Source: an uncultured Thalassolituus sp. (GTDB lineage Bacteria > Pseudomonadota > Gammaproteobacteria > Pseudomonadales > Oceanobacteraceae). From it: a stretch of 64,000 nucleotides of DNA. The translations under genes were made by a program, and so were the position numbers. Under the pieces are notes generated by a model, which saw only the letters and a program-made list of their open reading frames with translations, did no database searches and was not told the DNA's origin. Position 1 is the stretch's first letter. Every line of letters starts with the position of its first letter. Below are positions 1-8,653 of this stretch, one piece after another. The stretch is from positions 1 to 64,000 of the forward strand of contig NZ_CATMFB010000015.1 of assembly GCF_950066645.1 (NCBI RefSeq). Reading direction: 5' to 3'.

Positions 1-89
1 AAAAACGCGAGAACTACCAGTACTGCACGCAGCAGTCGGTTACGCAGTTCTACCAGGTGCGCGATTAAAGGCTGTTCCTGATCAGTCAT
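1..89 (-). CDS. tatC: Sec-independent protein translocase TatC (5' end only)
   Basis: Only the first 29 codons lie in the window; the gene runs off the left edge. The reading contains PLIAHLVELRNRLLRA, the conserved cytoplasmic N-terminal signature of TatC, followed by the start of the first membrane helix. TatC is the polytopic inner-membrane subunit that, with TatB, binds twin-arginine signal peptides of folded cofactor proteins. The ATG at 87-89 overlaps the tatB stop by 4 bases (ATGA), so the two are translationally coupled. The identification rests on this signature plus the tatA-tatB order immediately upstream. Confidence 0.93.
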   Translation of the reverse strand, partial: MTDQEQPLIAHLVELRNRLLRAVLVVLAF

Positions 90-391
90 TCTTTTTTATC
101 TTCAACTGGCGGCTTTTCTGCTGGAGTGGACTCGCTGTCACTCTTGCGAAGAGAGGCCGGATTCAGAATATCATCGTCAAGAAACGTGGCCGCCGGGTCG
201 CGCAGTTTGGCTTTCAGCTCTTCTGTGCGGGCATGGCGTTCCAGATCTTCCTGCAGGTTGCTCATGGAGCGTCTCACCCGGCCAATAATCAGGCCCAGTG
301 TCCGCGCAGCTTTTGGCAGGCGTTCAGGGCCCAGCACAAGCAGGCCGAGAACACCAACAACCAGCAGCTCCATAAAACCGATGTCAAACAT
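86..391 (-). CDS. tatB: Sec-independent protein translocase TatB
   Basis: 101 aa. A short periplasmic N-terminus ([10 protein letters not shown]) with the TatB-typical Glu8 leads into one membrane helix (about residues 5-21), the hinge LGPERLPKAART, an amphipathic helix and a charged tail. TatB forms the substrate receptor complex with TatC. It is distinguished from TatA by the FDIG start, the GPERLP hinge and the longer charged tail. The start codon shares one base with the tatA stop and the end overlaps tatC, giving the standard tatABC operon. Confidence 0.95.
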   Translation of the reverse strand: MFDIGFMELLVVGVLGLLVLGPERLPKAARTLGLIIGRVRRSMSNLQEDLERHARTEELKAKLRDPAATFLDDDILNPASLRKSDSESTPAEKPPVEDKKE

Positions 392-633
392 CAGGCTTTG
401 TCCTGATCCTTGGTTTTGCTGAATTCTGCGTCTTTCTGAGCTGTCTGATCGGTCAGGGATTCAGGCTGTTTTTCTTCGCCTTTGTCTTCCTGCTTTTCGT
501 TCATGGCGCTTTTGAAACCTTTAACGGCACCACCCAGATCGCTGCCCATATTACGCAGTTTTTTGGTCCCGAAAATCATAATTACAATGGCAAGAACAAT
601 AAGAAGCTGCCAGATACTGATACCACCAAGCAT
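391..633 (-). CDS. tatA: Sec-independent protein translocase TatA
   Basis: 80 aa with the TatA/E layout: an N-terminal membrane helix ([15 protein letters not shown]), the FGTKKLR hinge, an amphipathic helix ([12 protein letters not shown]) and an acidic or polar tail. TatA oligomerises to form the protein-conducting element of the twin-arginine pathway. It follows hisE by 20 bases and overlaps tatB by one base, so the whole hisI-hisE-tatABC stretch is probably co-transcribed, as in Pseudomonas. Confidence 0.95.
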   Translation of the reverse strand: MLGGISIWQLLIVLAIVIMIFGTKKLRNMGSDLGGAVKGFKSAMNEKQEDKGEEKQPESLTDQTAQKDAEFSKTKDQDKA

Positions 634-653
634 GGGAATTCCTCTGTGCTGTG

Positions 654-986
654 TTATTTCTTTGTGCGGGAAGCTTTTTCTTCCAGCCCGGACATATCAA
701 ACCGGCGTGCCAGTTCATTAATCACGGCTTCCGGGCGTTCGCCCAGCTTAGCCAGAGCCACCAGACTATGAAACCAGAGATCTGCGGTTTCGTAGATCAG
801 GTCACTGTTATCGCCTGAAGATTCAGCGTCTTTCGCGGCCAGAATGGTTTCTGTTGCCTCTTCGCCGACTTTCTCCAGAATTTTGTTCAGCCCTTTATGG
901 TAGAGGCTGGCGACGTAAGACGTATCAGCTGCAGCGCCTTTACGCTCTTCCAGTATGTCACCCAGTCGGGAAAGTACGTCACTCAT
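654..986 (-). CDS. hisE: Phosphoribosyl-ATP pyrophosphatase HisE
   Basis: 110 aa, all-alpha MazG-like fold. It hydrolyses phosphoribosyl-ATP to phosphoribosyl-AMP and pyrophosphate, the second step of histidine synthesis. Metal-binding acidic clusters are visible in [14 protein letters not shown] and [13 protein letters not shown]. It is a stand-alone HisE rather than the HisIE fusion of enterobacteria and lies 8 bases after hisI, which performs the next reaction. The placement between ubiB and tatA is the arrangement known from Pseudomonas. Confidence 0.95.
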   Translation of the reverse strand: MSDVLSRLGDILEERKGAAADTSYVASLYHKGLNKILEKVGEEATETILAAKDAESSGDNSDLIYETADLWFHSLVALAKLGERPEAVINELARRFDMSGLEEKASRTKK

Positions 987-994
987 GGTTTGCC

Positions 995-1372
995 TCAGTA
1001 AATCTCTTTCGGGTCTTTGAGCACTGGATCGACATCAACCCATTGCCCGTCTTCAAATACTTTGTAGAAACAGCTCTCGCGCCCGGTGTGACAGGCAATT
1101 CCGCCGACCTGTTCCACCTGCATAACCACGACATCACTGTCGCAATCGAGTCGCAGCTCATGCAGTTTCTGTACGTGGCCTGAGTCTTCGCCTTTGCGCC
1201 AGAGTTTCTGGCGTGAGCGCGAATAGTAAATTGCGCGCTGTTCTCTGGCGGTCAGCTCCAGTGCTTCGCGGTTCATCCAGGCCATCATCAGAATGCGACC
1301 GGTGGTGTGATCCTGGGCGATAGCGGGCACCAGCCCGTCAGCATCCCATTTTACGGCGTCTAGCCAGTTCAT
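995..1372 (-). CDS. hisI: Phosphoribosyl-AMP cyclohydrolase HisI
   Basis: 125 aa. It opens the adenine ring of phosphoribosyl-AMP, the third step of histidine biosynthesis. The family motifs are present in order: [26 protein letters not shown], the metal-binding LDCDSD, and the zinc-site [10 protein letters not shown]. Length is normal for the monofunctional enzyme. It starts 75 bases downstream of ubiB and precedes hisE. Confidence 0.96.
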   Translation of the reverse strand: MNWLDAVKWDADGLVPAIAQDHTTGRILMMAWMNREALELTAREQRAIYYSRSRQKLWRKGEDSGHVQKLHELRLDCDSDVVVMQVEQVGGIACHTGRESCFYKVFEDGQWVDVDPVLKDPKEIY

Positions 1373-1447
1373 ATCTGTACCTGCTGTTCAGTGCGGGAGC
1401 ATACCTCAGCGTCAGATGACAGGGTAGCACCGCCGGGTAATTATTGG

Positions 1448-3100
1448 TCAGCCTTTGATCAGTATCAGCAGCAGTCCCAGCCCTGCGAGGCTGATACCGG
1501 CCACCTCCGGAATTGCCAGAGCATAGGCCTGCCACCACAGAAACAGGCCTGTTCCACCTGTCGTCAGACCGATCATCTGCCAGCGCTTCTGCTGCCTCTG
1601 TGCTTCCAGTGCGTCATTCAGAGACGTCAGCTGTTGTTGAATATGCTGCTGGTTTTCGTCCAGATGATTCAGACGGGTCAGGGCACCATGAAACAGGCCC
1701 GGCATCTGTGGCGCTTTTTCAATCCAGCCCGGTAACTGACGTTTGAATTCTGTCCATGCAGCCTTCGGGCCGAACCGCTCGCGCATCCAGCGCTCAAGAT
1801 ACGGTTTGGCGGTTGTCCACAGATCCAGGTCAGGGTAAAGCTGGCGCCCGAGGCCTTCGATATTCAGCAGAGTTTTCTGTAGCAGTACCAGTTGCGGTTG
1901 TACTTCCATATTGAAGCGACGCGCGGTGGCGAACAACTGAATCAGTACCTGGCCGAATGAAATCTCAGACAGGGGTTTTTCGAAGATAGGTTCACAGACA
2001 CTGCGGATCGACGCTGCAAATTCATGCACTTTCGTGGTGGGGGGGACCCAGCCGGAGTCGACATGGAGTTGAGCAACCTGATGATAATCCTGATTGAAAA
2101 AAGCCAGCAGGTTCATTGCCAGATAATGCAGATCTTCGTCGGTCAGGCTGCCGACAATGCCGCAGTCAATCGCAATGTATTGTGGGCTGGACGGGTTTTC
2201 CCGCGAGACAAAAATATTGCCCGGATGCATATCCGCGTGGAAGAAACTGTCGCGGAACACCTGAGTAAAGAAAATCTCAACGCCACGTTCGGCGAGCACT
2301 TTCATATTGGTGTTCTGGGCGTATAGCTCATCAATATTGGCGACGGGAATGCCATAAATACGCTCGCTGACCATGACCTTGGTACGGGTGTAATCCCAGT
2401 ATACTTCCGGCATGTAAAGCAGCTCTGAACCCGAGAAATTACGGCGCAGCTGTGTCGCGTTTGAAGCTTCAATCTGCAGGTTAAGTTCGCCGTAAATGGT
2501 ATGGCGATAATCTTCAACCACTTCGACTGGCTTAAGGCGGCGACCTTCGGCAGAGTATTTCACCAGCAGGATTGCCATAAACTCCAGCAGCTGCAGGTCA
2601 CGTTCGATGGTGTCTTCAATTCCCGGGCGTACGACTTTTACAACGACTTCTTTGCCAGCATCGGAGCCTTCACCAAATAAGCGCGCAGCATAGACCTGAG
2701 CGATCGAGGCGGCGGCGAGGGGTTTCTCAGAAAATTCGGCGAAGAGTTCGCTGATTGGTTGTCCGAGCTGCTCTTCGATCAGCTTCATGGCCTGCGCGGT
2801 CGGGAAGGGCGCGACGTTATCCTGCAGGTTTTTCAGTTCAGCGACGATGTCTTCCGGAATCAGATCAGGACGGGTCGACAGAATCTGGCCGAATTTCACA
2901 AAGATGGGACCCAGCGCTTCGAGCGCCAGACGCAAGCGCGCGCCGCGGCTCAGCTTGCCCGGCACCGGGCTCAGGCGCCAGGGCGCGAGCCAGAGCAGAA
3001 TACGGATTTTCAACGGCAGCTGGTCGGTCGGAACGAGTGCGTCCAGTCGGTAGCGGGTGAAAATAAAAAGAATTTTCCAGAGGCGCCAGAGGTTAGCCAC
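1448..3100 (-). CDS. ubiB: Ubiquinone biosynthesis atypical kinase/ATPase UbiB
   Basis: 550 aa, with a GTG start at 3098-3100. A member of the ADCK/UbiB protein-kinase-like family, it helps extract and use lipid Q intermediates at the inner membrane. Hallmarks seen are the family-specific KxGQ motif ([16 protein letters not shown]), the Ala-rich loop [15 protein letters not shown], and the catalytic segments [12 protein letters not shown] and [10 protein letters not shown]. Two hydrophobic helices close the protein. It follows ubiJ by 2 bases. The start is accepted because the next ATG would remove conserved N-terminal helices. Confidence 0.96.
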   Translation of the reverse strand: MANLWRLWKILFIFTRYRLDALVPTDQLPLKIRILLWLAPWRLSPVPGKLSRGARLRLALEALGPIFVKFGQILSTRPDLIPEDIVAELKNLQDNVAPFPTAQAMKLIEEQLGQPISELFAEFSEKPLAAASIAQVYAARLFGEGSDAGKEVVVKVVRPGIEDTIERDLQLLEFMAILLVKYSAEGRRLKPVEVVEDYRHTIYGELNLQIEASNATQLRRNFSGSELLYMPEVYWDYTRTKVMVSERIYGIPVANIDELYAQNTNMKVLAERGVEIFFTQVFRDSFFHADMHPGNIFVSRENPSSPQYIAIDCGIVGSLTDEDLHYLAMNLLAFFNQDYHQVAQLHVDSGWVPPTTKVHEFAASIRSVCEPIFEKPLSEISFGQVLIQLFATARRFNMEVQPQLVLLQKTLLNIEGLGRQLYPDLDLWTTAKPYLERWMRERFGPKAAWTEFKRQLPGWIEKAPQMPGLFHGALTRLNHLDENQQHIQQQLTSLNDALEAQRQQKRWQMIGLTTGGTGLFLWWQAYALAIPEVAGISLAGLGLLLILIKG

Positions 3101-3102
3101 GT

Positions 3103-3726
3103 TTATTCCTCAGTGTTCTTATTTTCCAGTCGAGCGATGCGCGCGTCGAGTCTGTCGGTGGCGAGGCGGATGCGATCAACCTCGTGACTGAAGTCATCCA
3201 GTAGCGGAGCTGGGGTGACCAGCTGGATTTCGTCTTCAAGATATTCTTTGCCGGCCCGTGACCAGGTGCCGCCGGTATCGCGAGACCAGCGGACAAGCCC
3301 CCGGATCCCCTTGCCTATCTGATGCGCGAGCAGACCGCCGGTCGCCGGCTGAATCAGGGCTTCCCAGTCGATGTCCAGAGACTGGACCGCGCGGGTAACA
3401 GACAGCGCCAGCTCAGTGTCGCCTTCCATGTCGATGGCACTGTTAATCAGTTCGTTGGCCTTGTCGGTGGCACGGGCGAGCGCGATAAAGTCGCGAAGCT
3501 CTCCGCGCAGAGTCACATCGGCGGGCGTTCCGGCGGTCATGCTGAGGGTGACTCCGTCACTCAACAGGCGCACGTTAATGCAGGCCTTGTTGTGGATGTC
3601 GAGTGCGAGAATACGTCCTTCCGCGCGGGAAAAACGTGCCAGCGCCGCCGGATCCTGCCGGAGAATGCGGTTGACCAGTGCTTCTGCAGGCAGGCACAGC
3701 GCCTGGCTGATCACCGGGCTCAGCAT
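3103..3726 (-). CDS. ubiJ: Ubiquinone biosynthesis accessory factor UbiJ (SCP2 domain)
   Basis: 207 aa. An N-terminal SCP2-like lipid-binding domain (about residues 15-115, including [14 protein letters not shown]) is followed by a C-terminal helix ending in a predicted coiled coil with the heptad-like RIARLENK. UbiJ binds ubiquinone intermediates and, with UbiK, supports the soluble Ubi complex. Identification rests mainly on position: it sits exactly between ubiE and ubiB, overlapping the ubiE stop by one base, as in Escherichia and Pseudomonas. Confidence 0.9.
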   Translation of the reverse strand: MLSPVISQALCLPAEALVNRILRQDPAALARFSRAEGRILALDIHNKACINVRLLSDGVTLSMTAGTPADVTLRGELRDFIALARATDKANELINSAIDMEGDTELALSVTRAVQSLDIDWEALIQPATGGLLAHQIGKGIRGLVRWSRDTGGTWSRAGKEYLEDEIQLVTPAPLLDDFSHEVDRIRLATDRLDARIARLENKNTEE

Positions 3727-4475
3727 CAGGGCTTGATACCGCGGTGCAGTGCCACCACGCCGTTTGTCATATTGTTGTAGCTGCAGCGGACCAGGCCGGC
3801 ATCTTCCATCATACCTTTCAGCGTTTCCTGATCCGGATGCATGCGGATGGATTCTGCCAGGTACTTGTACGACTCGGAATCGTTAGTCACCAGCTTGCCC
3901 ATGAAGGGGAGCGCCGAAAACGAGTACAGGTCGTAGGCTTTGCTCATAAGCGGGTTGGTTGGCTTGGAGAACTCCAGCACCAGCAGACGGCCACCTGGCT
4001 TGAGTACACGGGCCATGGAACGCAGTGCTGCGTCTTTATCGGTGACATTACGCAGGCCGAAAGCAATCGTGATTACGTCAAAGCTGTTGTCTTCGAAAGG
4101 CAGGCACTCGGCATTGGCCTGGACGTATTCGATATTGCCCACATAACCCTGATCGGTCAGACGATCGCGGCCGACGTTGAGCATCGACGAGTTGATGTCT
4201 GCGAGCACAACCTTACCCTGCGGACCAACAATCCGTGAGAACTTGCGGGTCAGGTCGCCGGTGCCGCCGGCCAGGTCGAGTACGCTGTTACCCGGGCGGA
4301 CACCACTCATATCAATGGTGATACGCTTCCACAGACGGTGCACACCGAAAGACATCAGGTCATTCATGATGTCGTACTTCGCCGCGACGGAATGGAAAAC
4401 ATCCGCGACTTTGCTGGCTTTATCTTCAACGGCTACCGTTTCGTAACCAAAGTGTGTGGTTTTCTCGTCGGTCAT
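3726..4475 (-). CDS. ubiE: Demethylmenaquinone / 2-methoxy-6-polyprenyl-benzoquinol methyltransferase UbiE
   Basis: 249 aa class I SAM methyltransferase that adds the C-methyl group in ubiquinone (and menaquinone) synthesis. The SAM-binding motif [15 protein letters not shown], the family stretch [20 protein letters not shown] and the [12 protein letters not shown] strand are all present. Length is typical. It is the first gene of the minus-strand run ubiE-ubiJ-ubiB-hisI-hisE-tatABC; the 135-bp divergent gap to the DUF1145 gene should hold its promoter, although I could not single out -35/-10 boxes. Confidence 0.97.
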   Translation of the reverse strand: MTDEKTTHFGYETVAVEDKASKVADVFHSVAAKYDIMNDLMSFGVHRLWKRITIDMSGVRPGNSVLDLAGGTGDLTRKFSRIVGPQGKVVLADINSSMLNVGRDRLTDQGYVGNIEYVQANAECLPFEDNSFDVITIAFGLRNVTDKDAALRSMARVLKPGGRLLVLEFSKPTNPLMSKAYDLYSFSALPFMGKLVTNDSESYKYLAESIRMHPDQETLKGMMEDAGLVRCSYNNMTNGVVALHRGIKP

Positions 4476-4610
4476 ACGTACCTCCCAATAAGGACCGCCA
4501 TTCTAACGGTCGGACGACGGATTGTCTGCCCTGAAGCTGGCATATCTGCACCTGTGCAAGCGTGGGCGCCTCAGGCAATCTGGCTCATGATTACCATGAC
4601 TGGAGATTTT

Positions 4611-4862
4611 ATGAATACGGTAATGATGAAAGCGGTCACCGCATTGTTCTGGGTGCTGGCGATCTATGGGGCGATTCAGGGCTGGGACGGTCTTCTCGGC
4701 TGGATTCCTCAGGTTGCACTGGTGGTTGCGGGTATACATGTCCTTGAGGTTCTGTTTTTCCTGGCTGCCTTCCGCAAGAAAAGCAACAACGTCCGCCTGG
4801 ATGCAGTGCAGATATTTATCTTCGGATTTTTCCATCTGCAGCGTTTTATGCCGCAGCGCTGA
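4611..4862 (+). CDS. DUF1145 family small membrane protein (YhhL-like)
   Basis: 83 aa, starting at the ATG behind GGAG at 4602-4605; a longer in-frame reading exists upstream but would run antisense through ubiE. Two to three hydrophobic segments (ALFWVLAIYGAIQGW, IPQVALVVAGIHVLEVLFFL) and the end DAVQIFIFGFFHLQRFM match the DUF1145/YhhL family, whose function is unknown. It stands alone, divergent from ubiE and closed by its own terminator. Confidence 0.8.
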   Translation: MNTVMMKAVTALFWVLAIYGAIQGWDGLLGWIPQVALVVAGIHVLEVLFFLAAFRKKSNNVRLDAVQIFIFGFFHLQRFMPQR

Positions 4863-4865
4863 TAA

Positions 4866-4892
4866 AGAAGGGAGGCTTTGCCTCCCTTTTTT
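4866..4892 (+). terminator. Rho-independent terminator after the DUF1145 gene
   Basis: A 7-bp stem, GGGAGGC (4870-4876) and GCCTCCC (4880-4886), with a TTT loop is followed by six T residues, 8 bases after the stop codon of the DUF1145 gene. It separates that gene from the sensor kinase downstream. Confidence 0.92.
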
Positions 4893-4975
4893 GTGACATC
4901 AGTCCGGCCCGGGCACGCGCCGCTTGGCGCTCCTGATTCTGTGGCGTATGCTGCAGAAAAACACAAAATTCTCCC

Positions 4976-6169
4976 ATGAAACCACATTCTCTGCCTCTGC
5001 GGATGCCGATCTATTTCCGGATTCCGCTCATTTCAGCTCTGGGTCTGGCAGCCTGGGCGACAGGCGCCTGGGTCGCACTTGATTCTGCGTCAGCGGAAGC
5101 CCTGCCACTGGCCTGGGCCTGTGTGCTGCTGAACGGTTTCTGTTTTGTCACGCTGGCCATTCTCGGCACACGTCTGTTGCTCAGTAACAAGTTGATCTGG
5201 CAGGTGAACAACCGCGACTGGCGTTTCTGGCTGTTTCTTCTTCTGGGGCACACAGGCACGGTATTGCTGGTCAATATCGCCGATGTACCGCCGCAACATG
5301 CCCCGATCGTGACGCTGATGGTGGTCAATGTCTCGACTATGGTCGTGCGCTTTTCCCCCTGGGTGGCGATTCCTCTGAATCTACTGGTTACGTTGGCATT
5401 TGCCGCTCAGTTTGAAGGCGAATATCAGCTGTTTATCGGGGTGAACTGCGCCATCCAGCAGATGGTGTTGTGGAGCTTCGGTCTCAGTATGGTGGCAGAG
5501 ATGGGCGAAGTCCGGCGTCTGCGGGAACTGCGCGACGAGTTGCGGATGGCGCAGGCTCAGATCACCGAGTCCGGGCGTATGCTGGAGCGTCAGCAGTTGC
5601 GGCATAATCTGCACGATAAAATGGGTCATGAACTGGCAACGCTGCATCTGAATCTGCAGATTCTGGAACAACAGGCCAAGCGCCAGTCACTGACTGAACT
5701 GGTGACGCACCCTCTGGAGCAGGCCCGTCTGGCCTGTCGCCGGATGTTTAACGAGCTGAACGATATTGTTACCGGGTTACGGAATCAGCCCGCCGGCACC
5801 TTTTATGATGCCCTGACACAGCTGATTGATCAGGCGAGTCTGCTGCAGGTTGAACTGCACTGGGATGACAAGGTCCGGGTGTCGGACCCGAAAGCCGGGG
5901 AAATACTTCTGTCGTCGACCCGCGAGTTTCTGACCAATGTTATGAAACACTCCTCGGGACGACGCGTCATTATCCGGTCGGTATACAGTAATGGCAGCTA
6001 CCAGATCTGGATGACTGATCATGGCGATTGTGACAGCGAGGTGAGTTTTGGCAATGGTCTGACGGGCGTCGCAGAGCGGATTCGGGGAATCGGAGGGAGT
6101 TTTAACGTGTCGGTAAACGAAAATGGTCATCTCAGCTGGCGGATTCATATCCCGGAGGGACGCGAATGA
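4976..6169 (+). CDS. DesK-type membrane sensor histidine kinase
   Basis: 397 aa. About five to six hydrophobic helices occupy the first 170 residues with no periplasmic sensor domain, followed by a coiled linker and a HisKA_3 dimerisation box (LRHNLHDKMGHELATL; likely phospho-acceptor His213). The ATPase domain shows an N-box-like segment (EFLTNVMKHSSGRR) and a G-box region (FGNGLTGVAERIRGIGG). This is the architecture of DesK/LiaS-class kinases that sense the membrane state; the actual signal is unknown. It overlaps its response regulator by 4 bases (ATGA). The start is the first ATG; the ribosome site is weak. Confidence 0.9.
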   Translation: MKPHSLPLRMPIYFRIPLISALGLAAWATGAWVALDSASAEALPLAWACVLLNGFCFVTLAILGTRLLLSNKLIWQVNNRDWRFWLFLLLGHTGTVLLVNIADVPPQHAPIVTLMVVNVSTMVVRFSPWVAIPLNLLVTLAFAAQFEGEYQLFIGVNCAIQQMVLWSFGLSMVAEMGEVRRLRELRDELRMAQAQITESGRMLERQQLRHNLHDKMGHELATLHLNLQILEQQAKRQSLTELVTHPLEQARLACRRMFNELNDIVTGLRNQPAGTFYDALTQLIDQASLLQVELHWDDKVRVSDPKAGEILLSSTREFLTNVMKHSSGRRVIIRSVYSNGSYQIWMTDHGDCDSEVSFGNGLTGVAERIRGIGGSFNVSVNENGHLSWRIHIPEGRE

Positions 6170-6762
6170 CCCGCTTGGTATTAGTGGATGATCAGAGCCT
6201 GGTACAGCAGGGGGTGGCGACTCTGCTGGAACTGACCGGACAGATTGAAGTCGTCGGTCGCTTTCTGTCGGGAGCTCAGTTGCTGCAGTGGCTCGATCAG
6301 CAGCAGGAGATGCCGGATCTGATCCTGCTCGATTTTCACATGCCACAGCAGGATGGTCTGGAGGTGTTTCGTGAGTTGCAGAAACGCTCTACGGTGCCGG
6401 TAGGCTTTCTCAGTACCTTTTCAGACCCCGCGCTAAGCCGTGAGGCGAGACGCAGTGGTGCGGCCGGTTGGTTGCCCAAGAGCGTTGAGCTTGACGAGCT
6501 GGTAGAAGGAATTAACCGGATGGTACGGGGTGAGGCTGTTTTTCCGGCACTGCATGGTCACGAGCCGGAAACTGACCTCAGTCTGCGGGAATATGAAATT
6601 GCCCGCTGCCTGGTTGCAGGTATGACCAATCAGCAGATCGCGGACGAATGCCATCTCAGTCTGGGCACCATCAAAAACTACATGTCGAATCTTTTCGCCA
6701 AGCTGGAAGTCACCAATCGTACTCAGGCAGTGGCAGCTTTGCGCAGGTTGGGTGTTAACTGA
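6166..6762 (+). CDS. NarL/LuxR-family response regulator
   Basis: 198 aa. An N-terminal receiver domain has the acidic pair Asp8/Asp9, phospho-acceptor Asp56 (LILLDFHMP), a Ser/Thr switch in FLSTFS and Lys105 in GWLPKS. A C-terminal LuxR-type helix-turn-helix follows (LSLREYEIARCLVAG, then LSLGTIKNYMSNLFAKL). It is the partner of the overlapping sensor kinase. The lipocalin gene 71 bases downstream is a plausible target, by inference only. Confidence 0.93.
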   Translation: MTRLVLVDDQSLVQQGVATLLELTGQIEVVGRFLSGAQLLQWLDQQQEMPDLILLDFHMPQQDGLEVFRELQKRSTVPVGFLSTFSDPALSREARRSGAAGWLPKSVELDELVEGINRMVRGEAVFPALHGHEPETDLSLREYEIARCLVAGMTNQQIADECHLSLGTIKNYMSNLFAKLEVTNRTQAVAALRRLGVN

Positions 6763-6804
6763 CCTGAAATGACGTGTGCAGATATTTAATATTTGTATAA
6801 CCTT

Positions 6805-6821
6805 TGTATCAAATTAATACA
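6805..6821 (+). promoter_or_regulatory. Inverted repeat ahead of the lipocalin gene
   Basis: TGTAT (6805-6809) and ATACA (6817-6821) form a 5-bp inverted repeat around an A/T centre, ending just before the ribosome-binding AGAGGG. It could be an operator for the adjacent NarL-type regulator or chance A/T symmetry. Confidence 0.25.
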
Positions 6822-6833
6822 GAGGGTAACACT

Positions 6834-7358
6834 ATGAACGCAATTTTCCGTGTGGGGCTGGTATTCGGGGCGGTTCTGCTGTCTGGCTGCCGGTATCCCG
6901 AGCCTGTCGATTTCGTCGATATTCCACGGTATATGGGGCTCTGGTATCAGATCTCAGCCAATGAAGTGTCGTTCAATGAGGGGCTGGTGGGCGTAACCGC
7001 CGAGTACACTCTGCTTGAGGACGGATCGGTTGAGGTTTACAACAAAGGTTACCAGGACAGCCTCGACGGTGAGCTGAGTGAGATCACCGGCAATGCTGTG
7101 GTCTGGGATGAAGAATCAAACGCCGCTCTCAAAGTGACCTTTCCGGATGTACCGGACTTCGGTTATCCGAATTATCTGATCGTGGTACTCGACGAAGCAG
7201 ACTATCAGTATGCGGTGGTGACCGATCCTTTCCAGTACACGCTCTTTGTACTGTCCCGCACACCGCAGATGGACGACAACACCTACGCAATGATTCTTGG
7301 AGAGCTGGCGGCCAGGGATATCGACGCCAGCCAGTTGGTGCTTACTGAGCAGCCCTGA
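6834..7358 (+). CDS. blc: Outer-membrane lipocalin lipoprotein (Blc family)
   Basis: 174 aa using the ATG at 6834 preceded by AGAGGG; an in-frame ATG upstream at 6804 gives an unlikely polar extension before the signal peptide. A lipoprotein signal peptide ends in LLSGC. The bacterial lipocalin signature follows (DIPRYMGLWYQIS, with Gly-x-Trp), then GLVGVTAEYTLLEDGSVEVYN as in Blc/ApoD. Such proteins bind lysophospholipids or fatty acids at the outer membrane under envelope stress. Placement next to a membrane-sensing two-component pair suits an envelope role. The 3' end overlaps tesA by 17 bases, tail to tail. Confidence 0.9.
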   Translation: MNAIFRVGLVFGAVLLSGCRYPEPVDFVDIPRYMGLWYQISANEVSFNEGLVGVTAEYTLLEDGSVEVYNKGYQDSLDGELSEITGNAVVWDEESNAALKVTFPDVPDFGYPNYLIVVLDEADYQYAVVTDPFQYTLFVLSRTPQMDDNTYAMILGELAARDIDASQLVLTEQP

Positions 7359-7962
7359 GCTGACGGATGACGGCTTCACCTACCAGCTCAGCCAGCCGTG
7401 GCTGAGCTGCCGTGGTCGGGTGAATGCCGTCCTCCTGCATCATGCCTTCCACGGTGGCGATGCCCTCAAGCATAAAGGGAATAACATCGCTGCCCGTCTG
7501 CTCAGCAACCGCCGGGTAGATGGCGCGGAAACGGCTGGTGTAGGCCGGGCCGTAGTTCGGAGGAATCTGCATCCCGGCAATGACCACTCTGACACCCGCT
7601 GCTATCGCAGTCTCTGCCATGGCCTTCAGGTTGGTTTCCACCACTGTGAGCGGTGTGCCCCGCAGCGCATCATTGCCACCCAGCGCGATTACCAGAACAT
7701 CCGGTGCGTGTTCACTGAGCAGGGCAGGCAGCCGGCTGCGCCCTCCTGACGTGGTATCTCCGCTTATTGCTGCTGCGACAACACTGAGTTCCGGAAACTC
7801 CTGGCGCAGAGAATCCTCCATAATCACAGGCCATTGTTGCTCCAGTGGCACACCGAAGCCGGCGCTGATACTGTCACCCACGATCACGACGCTGGGCGCC
7901 CCTTGTGCCAGTGCAGGCAAGAGAACGAGCAGAATTAAGGGCAGACGAACTATGTTAAGCAA
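7342..7962 (-). CDS. tesA: Periplasmic GDSL esterase/lysophospholipase TesA
   Basis: 206 aa if begun at the TTG at 7960-7962, which has GAGAGG eight bases upstream and opens directly on a signal peptide (RLPLILLVLLPALAQG). SGNH-hydrolase blocks are clear: VIVGDSISAGFG (nucleophile Ser), Gly in SGDTTSGG, LGGNDALRG, and catalytic DGIHP near the C-terminus. It hydrolyses acyl-CoA and lysophospholipids in the periplasm. It is divergent from ybbA and the two start codons overlap (ybbA ATG at 7952), so both genes share a very compact regulatory region inside each other's 5' ends. Confidence 0.93.
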   Translation of the reverse strand: MLNIVRLPLILLVLLPALAQGAPSVVIVGDSISAGFGVPLEQQWPVIMEDSLRQEFPELSVVAAAISGDTTSGGRSRLPALLSEHAPDVLVIALGGNDALRGTPLTVVETNLKAMAETAIAAGVRVVIAGMQIPPNYGPAYTSRFRAIYPAVAEQTGSDVIPFMLEGIATVEGMMQEDGIHPTTAAQPRLAELVGEAVIRQLRAAQ

Positions 7963-8653
7963 TGCGGATACCTCTCTTCGCGCAGAACAACTGACACGCA
8001 CCGTAGTAAGTGGTGCAGAGCCTCTCACCATCCTGCAGGGTGTCGATCTTGAGATCAAGGCAGGAGAGACGGTGGCCATCACCGGAGCCTCCGGCAGCGG
8101 TAAATCGACCTTGCTTGGTTTGCTTGCCGGGCTCGATCAGGCGACCAGTGGAGAGGTGACTCTGCTTGGAGAGCCTCTGAGTAAGCTTGATGAAGACCAG
8201 CGCGCTGCTCTGAGAGCCCGTGGCGTCGCCTTTGTATTTCAGAGCTTTCATCTGCTGCCGGGACTGACTGCACTGGAAAATGTGATGCTGCCGCTGGAAA
8301 TCAGAGGGCAGAGTCAGGCGTCTCAGGAAGCACAGCAATTACTGTCGATGGTGGGGCTGGAAGCACGCGGACACCATTATCCGAACCAGTTGTCCGGTGG
8401 CGAGCAGCAGCGTGTGGCGCTGGCGCGTGCGTTTGCCGGTCGCCCGGCCCTGCTGTTTGCCGATGAGCCTACCGGTAATCTCGACCGGCGTACGGGCGCC
8501 CAGATTGAAGATCTGCTGTTCAGGCTGAATGAAGAGTCCGGTACCACGTTGGTGCTGGTCACCCATGACGAGCGTCTTGCCAGTCGCTGCCAGCGACAGT
8601 TGCGTATGGCAGACGGTCGTCTGTCAGAAGGGCAGGAGACTGCATCAGCATGA
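7952..8653 (+). CDS. ybbA: ABC transporter ATP-binding protein YbbA
   Basis: 233 aa LolD/MacB-class ATPase: Walker A GASGSGKSTLLG, Q-loop AFVFQSFHLLPGLTALENV, signature LSGGEQQRVALARAFAG, Walker B LLFADEPTGNLD and switch His in VTHD. It pairs with the overlapping permease YbbP. The tesA-ybbA-ybbP neighbourhood is conserved in gammaproteobacteria, which supports a role in moving lipids or lipid-like molecules from the inner membrane; the substrate is not established. Confidence 0.94.
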   Translation: MLSNADTSLRAEQLTRTVVSGAEPLTILQGVDLEIKAGETVAITGASGSGKSTLLGLLAGLDQATSGEVTLLGEPLSKLDEDQRAALRARGVAFVFQSFHLLPGLTALENVMLPLEIRGQSQASQEAQQLLSMVGLEARGHHYPNQLSGGEQQRVALARAFAGRPALLFADEPTGNLDRRTGAQIEDLLFRLNEESGTTLVLVTHDERLASRCQRQLRMADGRLSEGQETASA

